From: JAZDOK01 sp043798715
GTDB taxonomy: Bacteria > Vulcanimicrobiota > JAZDOK01
DNA length: 64,000 nt
NCBI GenBank assembly: GCA_043798715.1
Contig: JAZDOK010000013.1
Location: 135,960 to 199,959 of the forward strand
Reading direction: 5' to 3'
Positions 46,601-52,821 of this stretch are shown piece by piece; position 1 is the first letter of the stretch; every line of letters begins with the position of its first letter. The notes beneath the pieces are model-generated. The model was not told the origin of the DNA and searched no databases. It was given only the letters and a program-made list of their open reading frames with translations. Both the position numbers and the translations under genes were made by a program.

Positions 46601-46811
46601 GCAGTTAAATCCGGTCATCCCCGGGTGGTGGAAAGGCTTTTCGCTTCGCTACCGCCACGGGGAGGCTCTCTACGAGATTGAGGTGGAAAATCCGGAAGGC
46701 TGCGAGCGGGGCGTGTCATGGGTGGAGATGGATGGCCGGCGTCTTGAGGATCAAGTGATCCCCCTTGAGCAGTCCCTGGTCAAGCATCGCATCCTCGTCC
46801 GCATGGGATAG
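37656..46811 (+). CDS. Giant cyclic beta-glucan synthase (GT84-GH94, NdvB/ChvB family)
   Basis: A 3051-residue inner-membrane enzyme that builds glucan chains from UDP-glucose and trims or cyclises them. Residues 1-60 (IAYFTEQDDARRALRELKTRG) resemble the general stress protein 17M-type domain and two membrane helices follow, an N-terminal addition to the usual plan. The NdvB-specific helical region is at about 205-520. The GT84 glycosyltransferase has DSD at 776-778, a QHRW motif around 922-931, and several flanking membrane helices. Two beta-sandwich/linker regions follow, and the C-terminal GH94 phosphorylase-like domain has DWND at 2732-2735. All catalytic motifs look intact. AAGGACGG precedes the ATG and the TAG stop abuts a palindromic repeat. 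Families of this type make osmoregulated or symbiosis-related beta-1,2-glucans; the linkage here is inferred. Confidence 0.93.
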   Translation: METGTLIAYFTEQDDARRALRELKTRGFRRAALVHKNADGTVRIRDPFLRLRAFGAVLAAILFGGLACISSLILHWPAPTGGHFFLPFILVGGFIGALCAWLFLRRSKYGVADKLIKNHARWLVSEETVLILQAPIEKLRFSLPVLRECGDIPPSIFVLHPKRENPDGDVRRAGVPLSPKQIKEHARRLAADHEATPRPRRNTELLMRVENARQWIRQVASDLSEASRLEQGTPPTAEWILDNEYVIESNARDVQMNLPRRFYQELPVLANEPCRGLPRIYGLAKGLVSCAELRLDRDNILSYIDAYQLGQTLSIGELWAVPQMLRIALIESIRDLATGALGELRERELADFWANRLITANRRDPKQLFFVLAELAATQTSPTPYFAAQLVGHLHDEEAALVPVQSWLERTYRKSLSELALREQNRQTKDQISIGNAFASLRQLALLDWRQTFEELSRVEALLRLDPSGVYPGMDFNTRDRCRRVVEELSRRSGWAEDKVAQKAIELASKGARESKDDDRLHHVGTYLIGEGRSELAHLLSSREAPRFRALKWIYRHHSAVYLLGLSLLTASFILLIVMAGLRGNPPGIRILLSLLLLVPVSQLALEILNYLAMRLLPPRALPKMDFEVSGIPDAFRTLVVVPVLIGNTETIRAEVEKLEIRYLANKEDNLLFSLFTDYTDSVEAHREDDERLLKTVTESIEDLNRRYGAGRFFLFHRERAWSESEQKFIGWERKRGKLEELNRLIDGTRSSDAACLVYVGDPDHLSNVRFVITLDSDTQLPLNTARRMIETLAHPLNRPRFDGAGGILPGSYTIIQPRVSPTLPSTSASLFSRLFADAVGIDPYTKAVSDVHQDLAGEGSYHGKGIYDVRTFSRMLSGRFPEEWVLSHDLIEGAHVRVGLASDIELYDEFPQGYRSYSTRQHRWIRGDWQIADWILPGVPLPGGKRGPNPLSGFDRWKVFDNLRRSLIPPASLGLLIVSWLISPWIGWISTLVVAMQLLFQPLAQPLTMATTSQGWRSFSFPKVAHDLLKTLVDAALLPHQAWLALDAIVRVWYRRHISRRGLLEWTTAQATHVSAPRRQSLFVVSLSLASLFSLIAGWAVQRFMPASMALASPWLVLWFLSPLIGWLLNLGPQAKHRQLMAPQKDLGFLKRVARRTWRYFSDFVNEGTSWLPPDNYQVSPNNQLAMRTSPTNIGLWMLSALAAHGFGYVTADQVVEKLAHTMETIGRLERHEGHLLNWYNIQTLAPLEPRYVSSVDSGNLLGALWSLEHGLESLMMRPVLDGKAFEGLRDTVEVTKQVAAQEGGSGLSAPALDALMRECESPPDCLADALRLLRRAEGGARALADGARKSAGAETGAVYWAGQVEAQVSEWLKIADRYLSWIEILDEKKEEELAPLGPEALSAIRQALCHAPSILDLANGRVGCMVILQEIRNSASPAAVPLFEWLDRIISAFAKAKWMAGETLGSNERLIREVRDLSESMNVRFLYEPERRLFSIGYNVSEGRLDGSCYDLLASEARLGSFIAIARGDVPVEHWFSMSRAYGAVGRRRVLLSWSGTLFEYLMPLIFQRSQENSLLDKAARESVEINIAYGRKRRVPWGISESAFGDLDLNKIYQYKAFGVPELGLKRGLEEEVVVAPYATLLALSVAPGETMQNLRRLAGLGLLSDYGYYEAIDFSRQAGREGERGVIVQAYMAHHQGMGFLSLANYLNGNPIQRFFHADARVRAVEVLLHERIPILSSLHHISTRESGSLPEGAGEVAPSVSAFDTPHTSTPKTQLLCNGRYGLMITNAGGGYSRWGNFEITRWRADRTRDSWGTFCYINEEDSDKMWSNTYHPVGGKPEAYSANFALDRAVFRRSDNGIQTETEVVVSPEDDVEIRRITLINQSVRTRRFSLTSYVELSLAPHNADLQHPAFNKLFIQTEAVPELQALLAHRRSRAEGDPPIYVAHRLTLENPGDEPLQFETERRRFIGRGRTLASPMGAIQKPGNSQGFVLDPILSLRQSLTLGPGQRVQVSLVLAAGETREQVLRLMGKYGVPHAIDRAMDFASASAQLELRLLRIQPDEARRFQQLASHLLFPNPLLRPPSERIEENRKGQAGLWAYGISGDLPIAMITIGEARDISLVRQMLQAHTYWRMHGLTADLVILNEEAGGYEQPLRERLEGLIQAHSTYTGMDQPGGIFLRRSNQIPKEDLTLLMAAASVVLVAARGALPQQQGVPAEVPELSEPIKRKRAPREPSASLPFMELPYFNSLGGFTPDGREYAIYLDSNTNTPAPWANVIANSTFGTLVSETGSGFTWYGNSQRNRLTQWSNDPVMDPPSEAVYIRDEETGACWTPTPSPIREETAYRARHGAGYTVFEHNSHGIEQEMTVFVPLDEKGGEPIKLERLRLRNDSSRRRKLSVTYYVEWTLGENREGTQMHVETQWDDELKALIARNRYHPEYGDRLAFAAMSPPPESYTGDRTSFVGRNGSMGNPAAMERIGLSRRTGAGLDPCAALQVTIELAPGETSEITCMLGQAASLEEVHERVLAYRESLVIEAALSRTKAWWDELLGTIEVHTPELATDFLVNRWLLYQSLSCRIWGRSAFYQSGGAFGFRDQLQDVMAFLYASPALAREHILLAASRQFREGDVQHWWHPPGGAGVRTQISDDLLWLPYVVSQYVRVTGDADVLRTEVPFLDGPAIKAGKHEMFFTPEVAHEKGTLFEHCRRAVSHSMTFGAHGLPLMGTGDWNDGMNLVGAGGKGESVWLAWFMVDVLTGMAGLSDLLGLADLRELYLQDKKELIKRVELAGWDGEWYLRAINDLGTPLGSSANEEAKIDSLPQSWACLSGGGASDRTDKALDSAWKNLVLEDEGLALLFTPPFDRTEPSPGYIKGYPPGVRENGGRYTHAALWFAMALARRGDGTRAEKILRILNPVERARDSETVWRYGLEPYVAAADVYRLPGRAGQGGWSWYTGSAAWMYRAWVEEILGFKVRGDRLQLNPVIPGWWKGFSLRYRHGEALYEIEVENPEGCERGVSWVEMDGRRLEDQVIPLEQSLVKHRILVRMG

Positions 46812-46838
46812 TAGGGGCGAAAAATTTTTCGCCCCTAC
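46811..46838. repeat. Dispersed palindrome copy 3
   Basis: A perfect 28-bp palindrome with GTAGGGGC and GCCCCTAC ends around GAAAAATTTTTC, the same core as copy 1. Its first base is the last base of the glucan synthase stop codon. It could terminate this long transcript. Confidence 0.9.
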
Positions 46839-46865
46839 TATAGAACGCGGCGATACCGCTTCCCT

Positions 46866-48878
46866 TTAACGATCTTTCAGGTGCAGGAGGATTTTCGAAT
46901 GTCCCTCATGATCCATGAGGGTGAGATCCTGCCTCCAGGAAGAGGCGAAAAGTAGGTTTCCGCCGCCCGCCCATTCAAGGTTGGAAATACCCCAAACATG
47001 TCCCAGGGTGCGGTTTTTTCCGGTGAGCGGCTCAGCCAGCTTGAGGGCGCACCCGGGCCCCTGATCATCATCCATGGCGGTGTAGGCCAGCTCTTTCGTC
47101 TTCTCGTTCCAGGCCATCACAGGGCGGTAAGAAACCCAGGCCCTCTCGTCCCTATAAATAAATTTTCCGGAGCGGACATCCACGACAAAAAGAGTGCCCT
47201 GTAAACCCTGATGAAGCATAATGAATGCGGCCAACCCGCTCTTCCCCAGCCAGGTCGGGCTTCTCATTAAACCTTCCTGTTCGAGCAGGATTCTCTTTTC
47301 TCTCCCTCCTTTAAAAGGAGCAAGACAGAGCTCCTGAAAGCCGTTCCGATGCTTGCGGAAGAAAAAAAAGCAGTCCTCCTCCGGGGAGACGGGGTTGCCG
47401 GCAAAGCGTAGCGAATCGCCTCCTTCGTTTTTATTTGAGATAACGGTTCGTCGCAGTCCGCTTTCGGGTTCCACTCTGATCGCGAGGAGCCCGCTTTTGC
47501 CGGAATAAAGAAGATAGAGGGCATTCTCCCGCATCTGGGCGCCTACGAAGGGAGAAAATTCTCCGGGGGCGGCCAGAACTCTTTGACTGAGCACTTTCCC
47601 CGAGTCGTCCGTCACGGTTAGCGTGGTGACGATGCGGTTTACTTCTTTATTCTTCCGGCTCATTACAAAAAGGAGGCGTCTTTCTCCCAGCCAGAAAAGG
47701 AAATCCTGATCGCTGAATTGGTGGGCGTAATCAAGGATTTTTTTCGATTTTCCGCTCATAAGATCCAGAAGAACCAACTCGGACTTTTTAAAACCAAGAA
47801 GATTTCCCACCGGTCCTTCGGGAAATATCTGGCGGAGGAAGGCCGTCTTTTTTTCGTCAGGGGAGAGGAGGAAGTTTCCGACGAAGCGTTCCCGGTAGCG
47901 ACGGACGGAGTGTCCCTGAAGGGAAAACATCCAGAGGCGCGCATTGATGGAATCTCTCCGGCTCTGCATGAGCATCGAATCCGATTCTTTCAAAATGGAA
48001 TTTTTCCGGCTGACCTGCATGAGTACCGAATCCGATTTTTTCAAATAGGAGAAAGATTTGAGTGAGCGGGGGGGGGTATCCGGCCAGTCGGCGATGGAGG
48101 CGGCATAGAGGAGGAAAAGGCCGAGGGCCGCAAGCGGGAGGCTTTTCAAAAGGGCCCTGCCCGCAGCACGAAGTTTCCCGGAGAGAGTGTCGAGAAGTTC
48201 CCCTTCCAAAAAGACGGCAAGCGAGAAGTGGAGAAAGAAAAGGGTGAGGAGGAGGATGAAGAGGATCGTCTCAATGCCCGTCATATCCCAGTAGAGGGAG
48301 GAGAGGAGGATAAAGGCTCCGGCGACCGTGAGAAGGGGAAGGAGAAGCCCGGCCGAGGAAGCCGTCGTCTCCCGGCTTGAGAGGGTGGAGGCGGCAAGGG
48401 AGAGCGCGAGGAGGAGGTTGGGAAGGAAGAATGGGACCAGACGCCAGAAAAAATCAAAGTGAAGGCTCCAGACGTAGGTTTGCAGGCGGGTATTGTTCAG
48501 GAAGAAGAGGTCGCCCACGGAGGGATTCGTGAGAAGAAAGAATAGAAGGAAGGCGTGGAGGATCGTCCAGCAGGCGAAGAATTTCGTCCACCAGATCCGG
48601 AAGCGGGGAAGAGGGAGGGAGAGGAGGAAGGGGAGGGTTCCGTTTTCTACCTCCCCAGCGAAGGCGGGGGCTGAAAGCAGGATGGGGAAAGCGAGGGTGA
48701 AAATAAGGAGAAAGATCCAGGAAAGAGCGATCCCAACGGCGCGGCCGGAATCGGGGGAGACGAGGCCCAAGGCCTGGAGGACGAAAACGAGGAGAGGCGA
48801 AGAGAGGCTGAGGAAAAGCCCCAGCAGAAAAAGAACTTTCCTCTCCCGGATTTCTTTGAGAAAGAGCGCGTTCAGCAT
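46866..48878 (-). CDS. ABC-2 permease fused to a C-terminal beta-propeller
   Basis: A 670-residue protein whose first 270 residues are an ABC-2 type permease with six or seven hydrophobic segments (FLKEIRERKVLFLLGLFLS, AFAGEVENGTLPFLLSLPL). The remaining 390 residues are a soluble WD40/TolB-like propeller without clear catalytic residues (FLLSPDEKKTAFLRQIFP, NPVSPEEDCFFFFRKH, RPVMAWNEKTKELAYTAMDD). A tandem 16-residue duplication lies in the linker (SDSVLMQVSRKNSILK and SDSMLMQSRRDSIN). The ATG at 48878 overlaps the last base of the ATPase stop, with AGGAGG upstream, so subunits are translated together. Exported substrate unknown; the propeller may sense or dock it. Confidence 0.85.
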   Translation of the reverse strand: MLNALFLKEIRERKVLFLLGLFLSLSSPLLVFVLQALGLVSPDSGRAVGIALSWIFLLIFTLAFPILLSAPAFAGEVENGTLPFLLSLPLPRFRIWWTKFFACWTILHAFLLFFLLTNPSVGDLFFLNNTRLQTYVWSLHFDFFWRLVPFFLPNLLLALSLAASTLSSRETTASSAGLLLPLLTVAGAFILLSSLYWDMTGIETILFILLLTLFFLHFSLAVFLEGELLDTLSGKLRAAGRALLKSLPLAALGLFLLYAASIADWPDTPPRSLKSFSYLKKSDSVLMQVSRKNSILKESDSMLMQSRRDSINARLWMFSLQGHSVRRYRERFVGNFLLSPDEKKTAFLRQIFPEGPVGNLLGFKKSELVLLDLMSGKSKKILDYAHQFSDQDFLFWLGERRLLFVMSRKNKEVNRIVTTLTVTDDSGKVLSQRVLAAPGEFSPFVGAQMRENALYLLYSGKSGLLAIRVEPESGLRRTVISNKNEGGDSLRFAGNPVSPEEDCFFFFRKHRNGFQELCLAPFKGGREKRILLEQEGLMRSPTWLGKSGLAAFIMLHQGLQGTLFVVDVRSGKFIYRDERAWVSYRPVMAWNEKTKELAYTAMDDDQGPGCALKLAEPLTGKNRTLGHVWGISNLEWAGGGNLLFASSWRQDLTLMDHEGHSKILLHLKDR
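47947..48045 (-). repeat. Tandem intragenic duplication in the permease linker
   Basis: A 48-bp unit (47947-47994) and a 51-bp unit (47995-48045) share most bases, both containing a CGAATCCGATT core. The frame is kept in both, adding about 16 residues between the membrane part and the propeller of the ABC-2 protein. Confidence 0.85.
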
Positions 48879-49807
48879 CACGAAGCCTCCTTTCCGGAGT
48901 CGTTTTTCTGAGTCACCCGATCCCGAGTCCAGGCCACGAAGATCTCTTCAAGATCCATCTCCAGAAATTCAGCCCGGCACCCGGGGAGATTTTCGATTCT
49001 TTTGAGAAGTTCCGGATCGGCCTCCCGGAGCGTGAGGAGGACGCCGTTCTGTTCGTTTTCCAGGCTTAACAGACGCTCCCCGCATAGAATTCCCAAATCA
49101 GGGGGGGAGCCCCCCGTAAAGAGGAGCCGCACCCGGCGGGTCCTCTTTTTAAGCTCTTCGAGGGAACATTGGAAGGCGAGCCTGCCGTCCAGAAGAAGGC
49201 CTACGTCCTCGGCGACCCGTTCGAGTTCCGTGACGATGTGGGAGGAGAAAAAGATGGTGCATCCCCCCCCGTGGGCTAGATCCACGAGAGTCTCCAGAAA
49301 CTCGCGCCGGACGACGGCATCCAGGCCCGAAATGGGGTCATCCAGGAGGAGGAGTTCGGGCCTGTGTCCGAGAGCAGCGGTGAGGGCCACTTTTGCCTTC
49401 ATCCCGGCGGAAAGGGAGCCGAAAATTTTTTCACGCGGGATGGAGAAAGCGGAGAGAAGTTCTTCCGCATATTTTTCATCCCAGCGGTCCCTCTGGGCCC
49501 CCCGTACCAGGGAGAAGATCTCCGAGACGCGCATCCATTCATAGTAAACGGGTCTTTCCGGCACGAAGCCGATTCGCTTCCGGAGGGAGGGGTTGTTCCT
49601 GGGTGGCTCCCCCAGCACCTCGATCGTCCCCGACTTGGGGTGCAGCATATCCAGCAGGAGTCGCATCGTGGTGGTCTTCCCCTCCCCGTTTCTTCCCAGA
49701 AAGGCATAGATGGAGCCTTTTTTCACGCGCATGGAGAGCCCCTTGAGAACTTCTTTTTTCCCATAGGATTTCCGGAGATCCGAAAGGACGATGGCGTCGT
49801 TGTCCAT
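48878..49807 (-). CDS. ABC transporter ATP-binding protein (YtrB-like)
   Basis: A 309-residue ATPase energising the adjacent ABC-2 permease. Walker A is GRNGEGKTT near residue 40, the signature is LSAGM near 132, Walker B is LLLLDDPISGLD near 155, and the switch histidine is in SSHIV. The residue after the Walker B aspartate is Asp, not the usual catalytic Glu; a DDP variant is recurrent in GntR-linked YtrB-type ATPases as I recall it, so reduced hydrolysis is not certain. The C-terminal 90 residues form the regulatory tail. ATG 49807 overlaps the GntR stop in a TGATG junction. Third-party substrate unknown. Confidence 0.93.
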   Translation of the reverse strand: MDNDAIVLSDLRKSYGKKEVLKGLSMRVKKGSIYAFLGRNGEGKTTTMRLLLDMLHPKSGTIEVLGEPPRNNPSLRKRIGFVPERPVYYEWMRVSEIFSLVRGAQRDRWDEKYAEELLSAFSIPREKIFGSLSAGMKAKVALTAALGHRPELLLLDDPISGLDAVVRREFLETLVDLAHGGGCTIFFSSHIVTELERVAEDVGLLLDGRLAFQCSLEELKKRTRRVRLLFTGGSPPDLGILCGERLLSLENEQNGVLLTLREADPELLKRIENLPGCRAEFLEMDLEEIFVAWTRDRVTQKNDSGKEAS

Positions 49808-50205
49808 CACTCCACCTCTTTCCCGCTTTTGATCCTGTCGTAGCTTTTCCGGACGATTTCGAGAAGCTTTTCTTTCGGGAGGCGGAAGGCGAGAGCTGTC
49901 CTTACTAATACCTCCGCCTTCTGCTCCAAAATATCCAGGCGGCTTTTTTCCTGGATTTTCCCTCCCGAAGAGGCGACGAACGTTCCTTCACCCCGACGCG
50001 TCTCAATGATTCCCTCCCGCTCAAGTTCCGTGTAGGCCTTCGCTACGGTATTGGGATTGACCCGAAGCTCGATGGCCAGATTGCGCACCGAGGGGAGCTG
50101 ATCCCCGCTCTTTAAGGCCTCTCCCGCCACCAGAAGCTTGATTTCCTCCATGATCTGAAGGTAGATGGGAAGGCCGCTTCCCGGATCAATCTTCAGGTGA
50201 ATCAT
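49807..50205 (-). CDS. GntR family regulator, YtrA subfamily
   Basis: A 132-residue repressor: winged helix-turn-helix in residues 10-75 (PIYLQIMEEIKLLVAGEAL, LPSVRNLAIELRVNPNTVAKAY, EGIIETRRGEGTFV) and a short helical dimerisation tail of about 50 residues, the minimal effector domain of YtrA regulators. In characterised cases these repress an ABC operon induced by cell-wall antibiotics. It is the first gene of the operon with the ATPase and permease; the ATG is preceded by GGTGAAAG. A 32-bp palindrome overlapping the operon promoter at 50258-50295 is its likely autoregulatory operator. Confidence 0.93.
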   Translation of the reverse strand: MIHLKIDPGSGLPIYLQIMEEIKLLVAGEALKSGDQLPSVRNLAIELRVNPNTVAKAYTELEREGIIETRRGEGTFVASSGGKIQEKSRLDILEQKAEVLVRTALAFRLPKEKLLEIVRKSYDRIKSGKEVE

Positions 50206-50257
50206 CTTTCACCGTCCTGTTTAGTCGTTTCGGAGAGAATCCGCCGGCGTATCGCTC

Positions 50258-50289
50258 CTGTAGTGTATTATAACACTAATACACTACAG
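50258..50289. promoter_or_regulatory. Perfect 32-bp palindromic operator of the GntR-ABC operon
   Basis: CTGTAGTGTATTA and TAATACACTACAG are exact 13-bp inverted arms separated by TAACAC. The inner AGTGTA/TACACT halves fit the operator type described for YtrA-subfamily regulators. It covers the -10 box and spacer of the promoter, so bound protein would block RNA polymerase. Confidence 0.88.
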
Positions 50290-50295
50290 TGTCAA
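50267..50295 (-). promoter_or_regulatory. Consensus sigma-70 type promoter of the GntR-ABC operon
   Basis: On the minus strand TTGACA (50295-50290) and TATAAT (50272-50267) are separated by exactly 17 bp, a full consensus. The predicted start near 50260 leaves a leader of about 55 bases before the GntR ATG. Full strength combined with the overlapping operator fits tight repression. Confidence 0.9.
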
Positions 50296-50423
50296 GAGGG
50301 GGGAGACATTCACAGAGGCAATCCCGGTTGTTGTCCTATTGGATTGCCGGCCCCGGCAAAAAGGGAAATCGCAGGAAGGCCTCGAAAAATAGCATACATA
50401 TATTCTAAGGAAGAGGTGACAAA

Positions 50424-50585
50424 ATGGCCAAAGGAAGTGCGAAAAAGCCCGGGGAGCCCAAGTGCCGCGGTTGCGGAGGTCTCCTGGAGGGGAAAGACAA
50501 CGTCAAAATCGGTGGAAGCAAATGGCATAAAGAGTGTGCTGAGAAAAAGGGCAAAATGATTCCCAGGGAATTCGCGGCAAGCTAG
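50424..50585 (+). CDS. 53-residue zinc-binding mini protein
   Basis: A small lysine-rich protein beginning MAKGSAKKPGEPK, with a CRGCGGLL knuckle (C14, C17) and a second ligand pair in GGSKWHKECAEKK (His and Cys), resembling half of a LIM or treble-clef finger. GAGGTGACAAA precedes the ATG at standard spacing. The gene lies 12 bp before the EF-G2 gene, so the two are probably co-transcribed. Binding target unknown; RNA or protein contacts are conceivable but not shown. Confidence 0.72.
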   Translation: MAKGSAKKPGEPKCRGCGGLLEGKDNVKIGGSKWHKECAEKKGKMIPREFAAS

Positions 50586-50597
50586 AATTATTGGAGG

Positions 50598-52679
50598 ATG
50601 AACGTGAAGAAGTTTACTACGGAACAGATCCGGAACATCGGTTTTTTCTCTCACGGGGGCGCCGGCAAGACCTCACTGGCCGAGTCCATAGTCTATGATG
50701 CAGGGCTGAGCGACCGGCTGGGCCGGGTGGAGGACGGGACGACCGTCACCGATTACGATCCCGACGAGGCCAAGCGCGGCATGTCCATATATGCCGCCGT
50801 GGCCCCGATTGAGTGGGAGGAACACAAAATAAACATCCTGGATGCCCCCGGCTTCATTGATTTCGTCGCCGAGATAAAGAGCTGCCTGCGCGTCGTGGAA
50901 GGCGCGGTGATGATGGTCTCCGCACTCTCCGCCGTCGAAGTCGGGTTGGAGCGGGTCTGGGGTTTTGCCGATGAGCAGAATCTTTCCCGCATAGTCTTCG
51001 TCAACAAGATGGACAAGGAGAACGCCGATTTTTATAAAGCCCTGGAGGCCCTTTCGGGACAGTTTTCCTCCCGCCTGGTTCCCCTTCAGCTTCCCCTCGG
51101 CATGGCGGAAAATTTCAAGGGGATCCTGGATCTCATGACCCTGACGGCCTATACTTTTGATGCCAGGGGGAAGAGGCAGAAGACGGATCTTCCGTCCGAT
51201 CTTGCGGAGAAAGCCAAGGAATACCGCGATAAACTCATGGAGTCGGCCGCCGAGTGCGACGACGCCCTGATGGAAAAGTTTTTTGAATCAGGGGAACTGA
51301 CCCTGGAAGAGATGAAAGCCGGTTTGAAAAAAGGCGTCCGCGAGAACAGGATCGTCCCGGTCGTCTGTGGTTCGGCGGTGAAGAACATAGGGGTCACCCC
51401 CCTCCTGGATTTCATCGTGGAGCTATTCCCCTCGCCGGCCGACGTTGGCGCCGTCCAGGGCACGGATCCGAAGAAGAACGAGCCGGCCGAACGCAAGCCA
51501 TCCTCCAAGGAGCCTTTTTCGGCGCTCGTCTTCAAGACGACGGCTGACCCCTACGTGGGCCGGCTCACTCTCATGCGGGTCTATTCCGGCACTCTCAAGG
51601 CGGATTCAGTAGTCTGGAATCCCAATAAAGAGAAGGACGAAAAGATCACGAGCCTCATGATCATGCGCGGAAAACACCAGGATACGGTCCCGGAAGTTGA
51701 GGCCGGGGATATCGTGACGGTGGCCAAACTTCAGGAGACGGTCACCGGGAACACTCTATGCGAAAAGGATCGTCCGATCGTTTATCCCGCCATTGCTTTC
51801 CCGGAGCCGGTCATCTCCATGGCCATCTTCCCCAAGAGCAAGGGGGATGAAGATAAACTCTCATCCGGCCTCTTCAGGCTGGCCGAGGAAGATTCCACTC
51901 TTCATATGAGGCGCGACGCCGAGACCAAGGAGACGATCCTTTCCGGCATGGGGGAACTACACCTGGAAATCGTGCGCGACCGCCTCAAAAGGAAGTTCGG
52001 GGTGGACGTGGATCTGGCGCTTCCCAAGGTCCCATACAAGGAGACGGTCAAATCCAAGGTCCAGATAGAGTACAAACACAAGAAACAGTCCGGCGGCCGG
52101 GGCCAGTACGGCCACGTCTGGCTGGAGATAGAGCCCCTTTCACGAGGCCAGCACTTTGAATTTGTGGATCGGGTGGTGGGGGGCGTGGTTCCCAAAAATT
52201 ACATCCCCGCCGTAGAGAAAGGCGTGCGGGAGGCCATGGATGATGGAATCCAGGCGGGCTTCCCGGTCGTGGACGTGCGGGTCACCCTCTACGACGGCTC
52301 CTACCACACGGTGGACTCCTCGGATATGGCCTTCAAGATCGCGGGTTCCATGGCTTTCAAGAAGGGAACCGCCGTAGCCAAGCCGATTATCATCGAGCCT
52401 ATCATGGATCTCGAGGTGATTGTTCCGGATCAGTTTATGGGCGACTGCATCGGGGAGATTAACAGCAAGCGCGGCCGGATCCAGGGAATGGAGCCCCAGA
52501 GCCGGGGAATTCAGAAGATCATCGCCCAGGTTCCCCTGGCCGAGATGCTCCGCTATGCCGTGGACCTGCGCTCCATCACGCAGGGGCGGGGAGCCTTCAA
52601 GATGAGTTTTTCCCATTTAGAGGAGGTCCCGGGCCAGTTGGCGGAGCAGATCGTGGCGGCCTCCAAAAAGGAAGAGTAA
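50598..52679 (+). CDS. Elongation factor G-like GTPase (EF-G2 type)
   Basis: A 693-residue translational GTPase with the five-domain EF-G plan. The G1 loop is SHGGAGKTS (canonical EF-G has AHIDAGKTT), G3 is DAPGFIDF (canonical DTPGHVDF), and G4 is NKMD. Domain IV is recognisable in YKHKKQSGGRGQYGHVWLEI and domain V in QFMGDCIGEINSKRGRIQGM. These loop variants mark the EF-G2/FusA2 paralogue group (for example Thermus EF-G-2), not the housekeeping factor; its precise role is unclear. No ribosomal protein genes flank it. A GC-rich terminator follows at 52707. Confidence 0.9.
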   Translation: MNVKKFTTEQIRNIGFFSHGGAGKTSLAESIVYDAGLSDRLGRVEDGTTVTDYDPDEAKRGMSIYAAVAPIEWEEHKINILDAPGFIDFVAEIKSCLRVVEGAVMMVSALSAVEVGLERVWGFADEQNLSRIVFVNKMDKENADFYKALEALSGQFSSRLVPLQLPLGMAENFKGILDLMTLTAYTFDARGKRQKTDLPSDLAEKAKEYRDKLMESAAECDDALMEKFFESGELTLEEMKAGLKKGVRENRIVPVVCGSAVKNIGVTPLLDFIVELFPSPADVGAVQGTDPKKNEPAERKPSSKEPFSALVFKTTADPYVGRLTLMRVYSGTLKADSVVWNPNKEKDEKITSLMIMRGKHQDTVPEVEAGDIVTVAKLQETVTGNTLCEKDRPIVYPAIAFPEPVISMAIFPKSKGDEDKLSSGLFRLAEEDSTLHMRRDAETKETILSGMGELHLEIVRDRLKRKFGVDVDLALPKVPYKETVKSKVQIEYKHKKQSGGRGQYGHVWLEIEPLSRGQHFEFVDRVVGGVVPKNYIPAVEKGVREAMDDGIQAGFPVVDVRVTLYDGSYHTVDSSDMAFKIAGSMAFKKGTAVAKPIIIEPIMDLEVIVPDQFMGDCIGEINSKRGRIQGMEPQSRGIQKIIAQVPLAEMLRYAVDLRSITQGRGAFKMSFSHLEEVPGQLAEQIVAASKKEE

Positions 52680-52706
52680 TCCTTTTGGTTCTCTGATTGA
52701 AAGCGA

Positions 52707-52725
52707 GGGCCGCCGGGGGCGGCCC
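52707..52725 (+). terminator. Terminator hairpin after the EF-G2 gene
   Basis: GGGCCGCC and GGCGGCCC form a perfect 8-bp stem with a GGG loop, followed by TGTTT. It lies 27 bp after the EF-G2 stop. The short T-run makes it a moderate intrinsic terminator. Confidence 0.7.
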
Positions 52726-52736
52726 TGTTTAAATGT

Positions 52737-52756
52737 TAACATAAATGTAACATAAA
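52737..52756. promoter_or_regulatory. Direct repeat upstream of the first PLD gene
   Basis: TAACATAAA occurs twice with an 11-bp period, about one helical turn, some 40 bp upstream of an extended -10 box. Such phased repeats are typical of OmpR/PhoB-type response regulator sites. The regulator is unknown. Confidence 0.4.
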
Positions 52757-52790
52757 ATCTTCTTTTCATATTTCCTTTGTTTTAGCGGAA

Positions 52791-52799
52791 TGGTATAAT
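52791..52799 (+). promoter_or_regulatory. Extended -10 promoter of the first PLD gene
   Basis: TGGTATAAT is a TGn-extended -10 box ending 22 bp before the ATG. No good -35 lies 17 bp upstream (TTTCCT), which is acceptable for extended -10 promoters and fits the need for an activator at the upstream repeat. Confidence 0.55.
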
Positions 52800-52821
52800 A
52801 GGGCTGGTGTTAGGAGGTATC

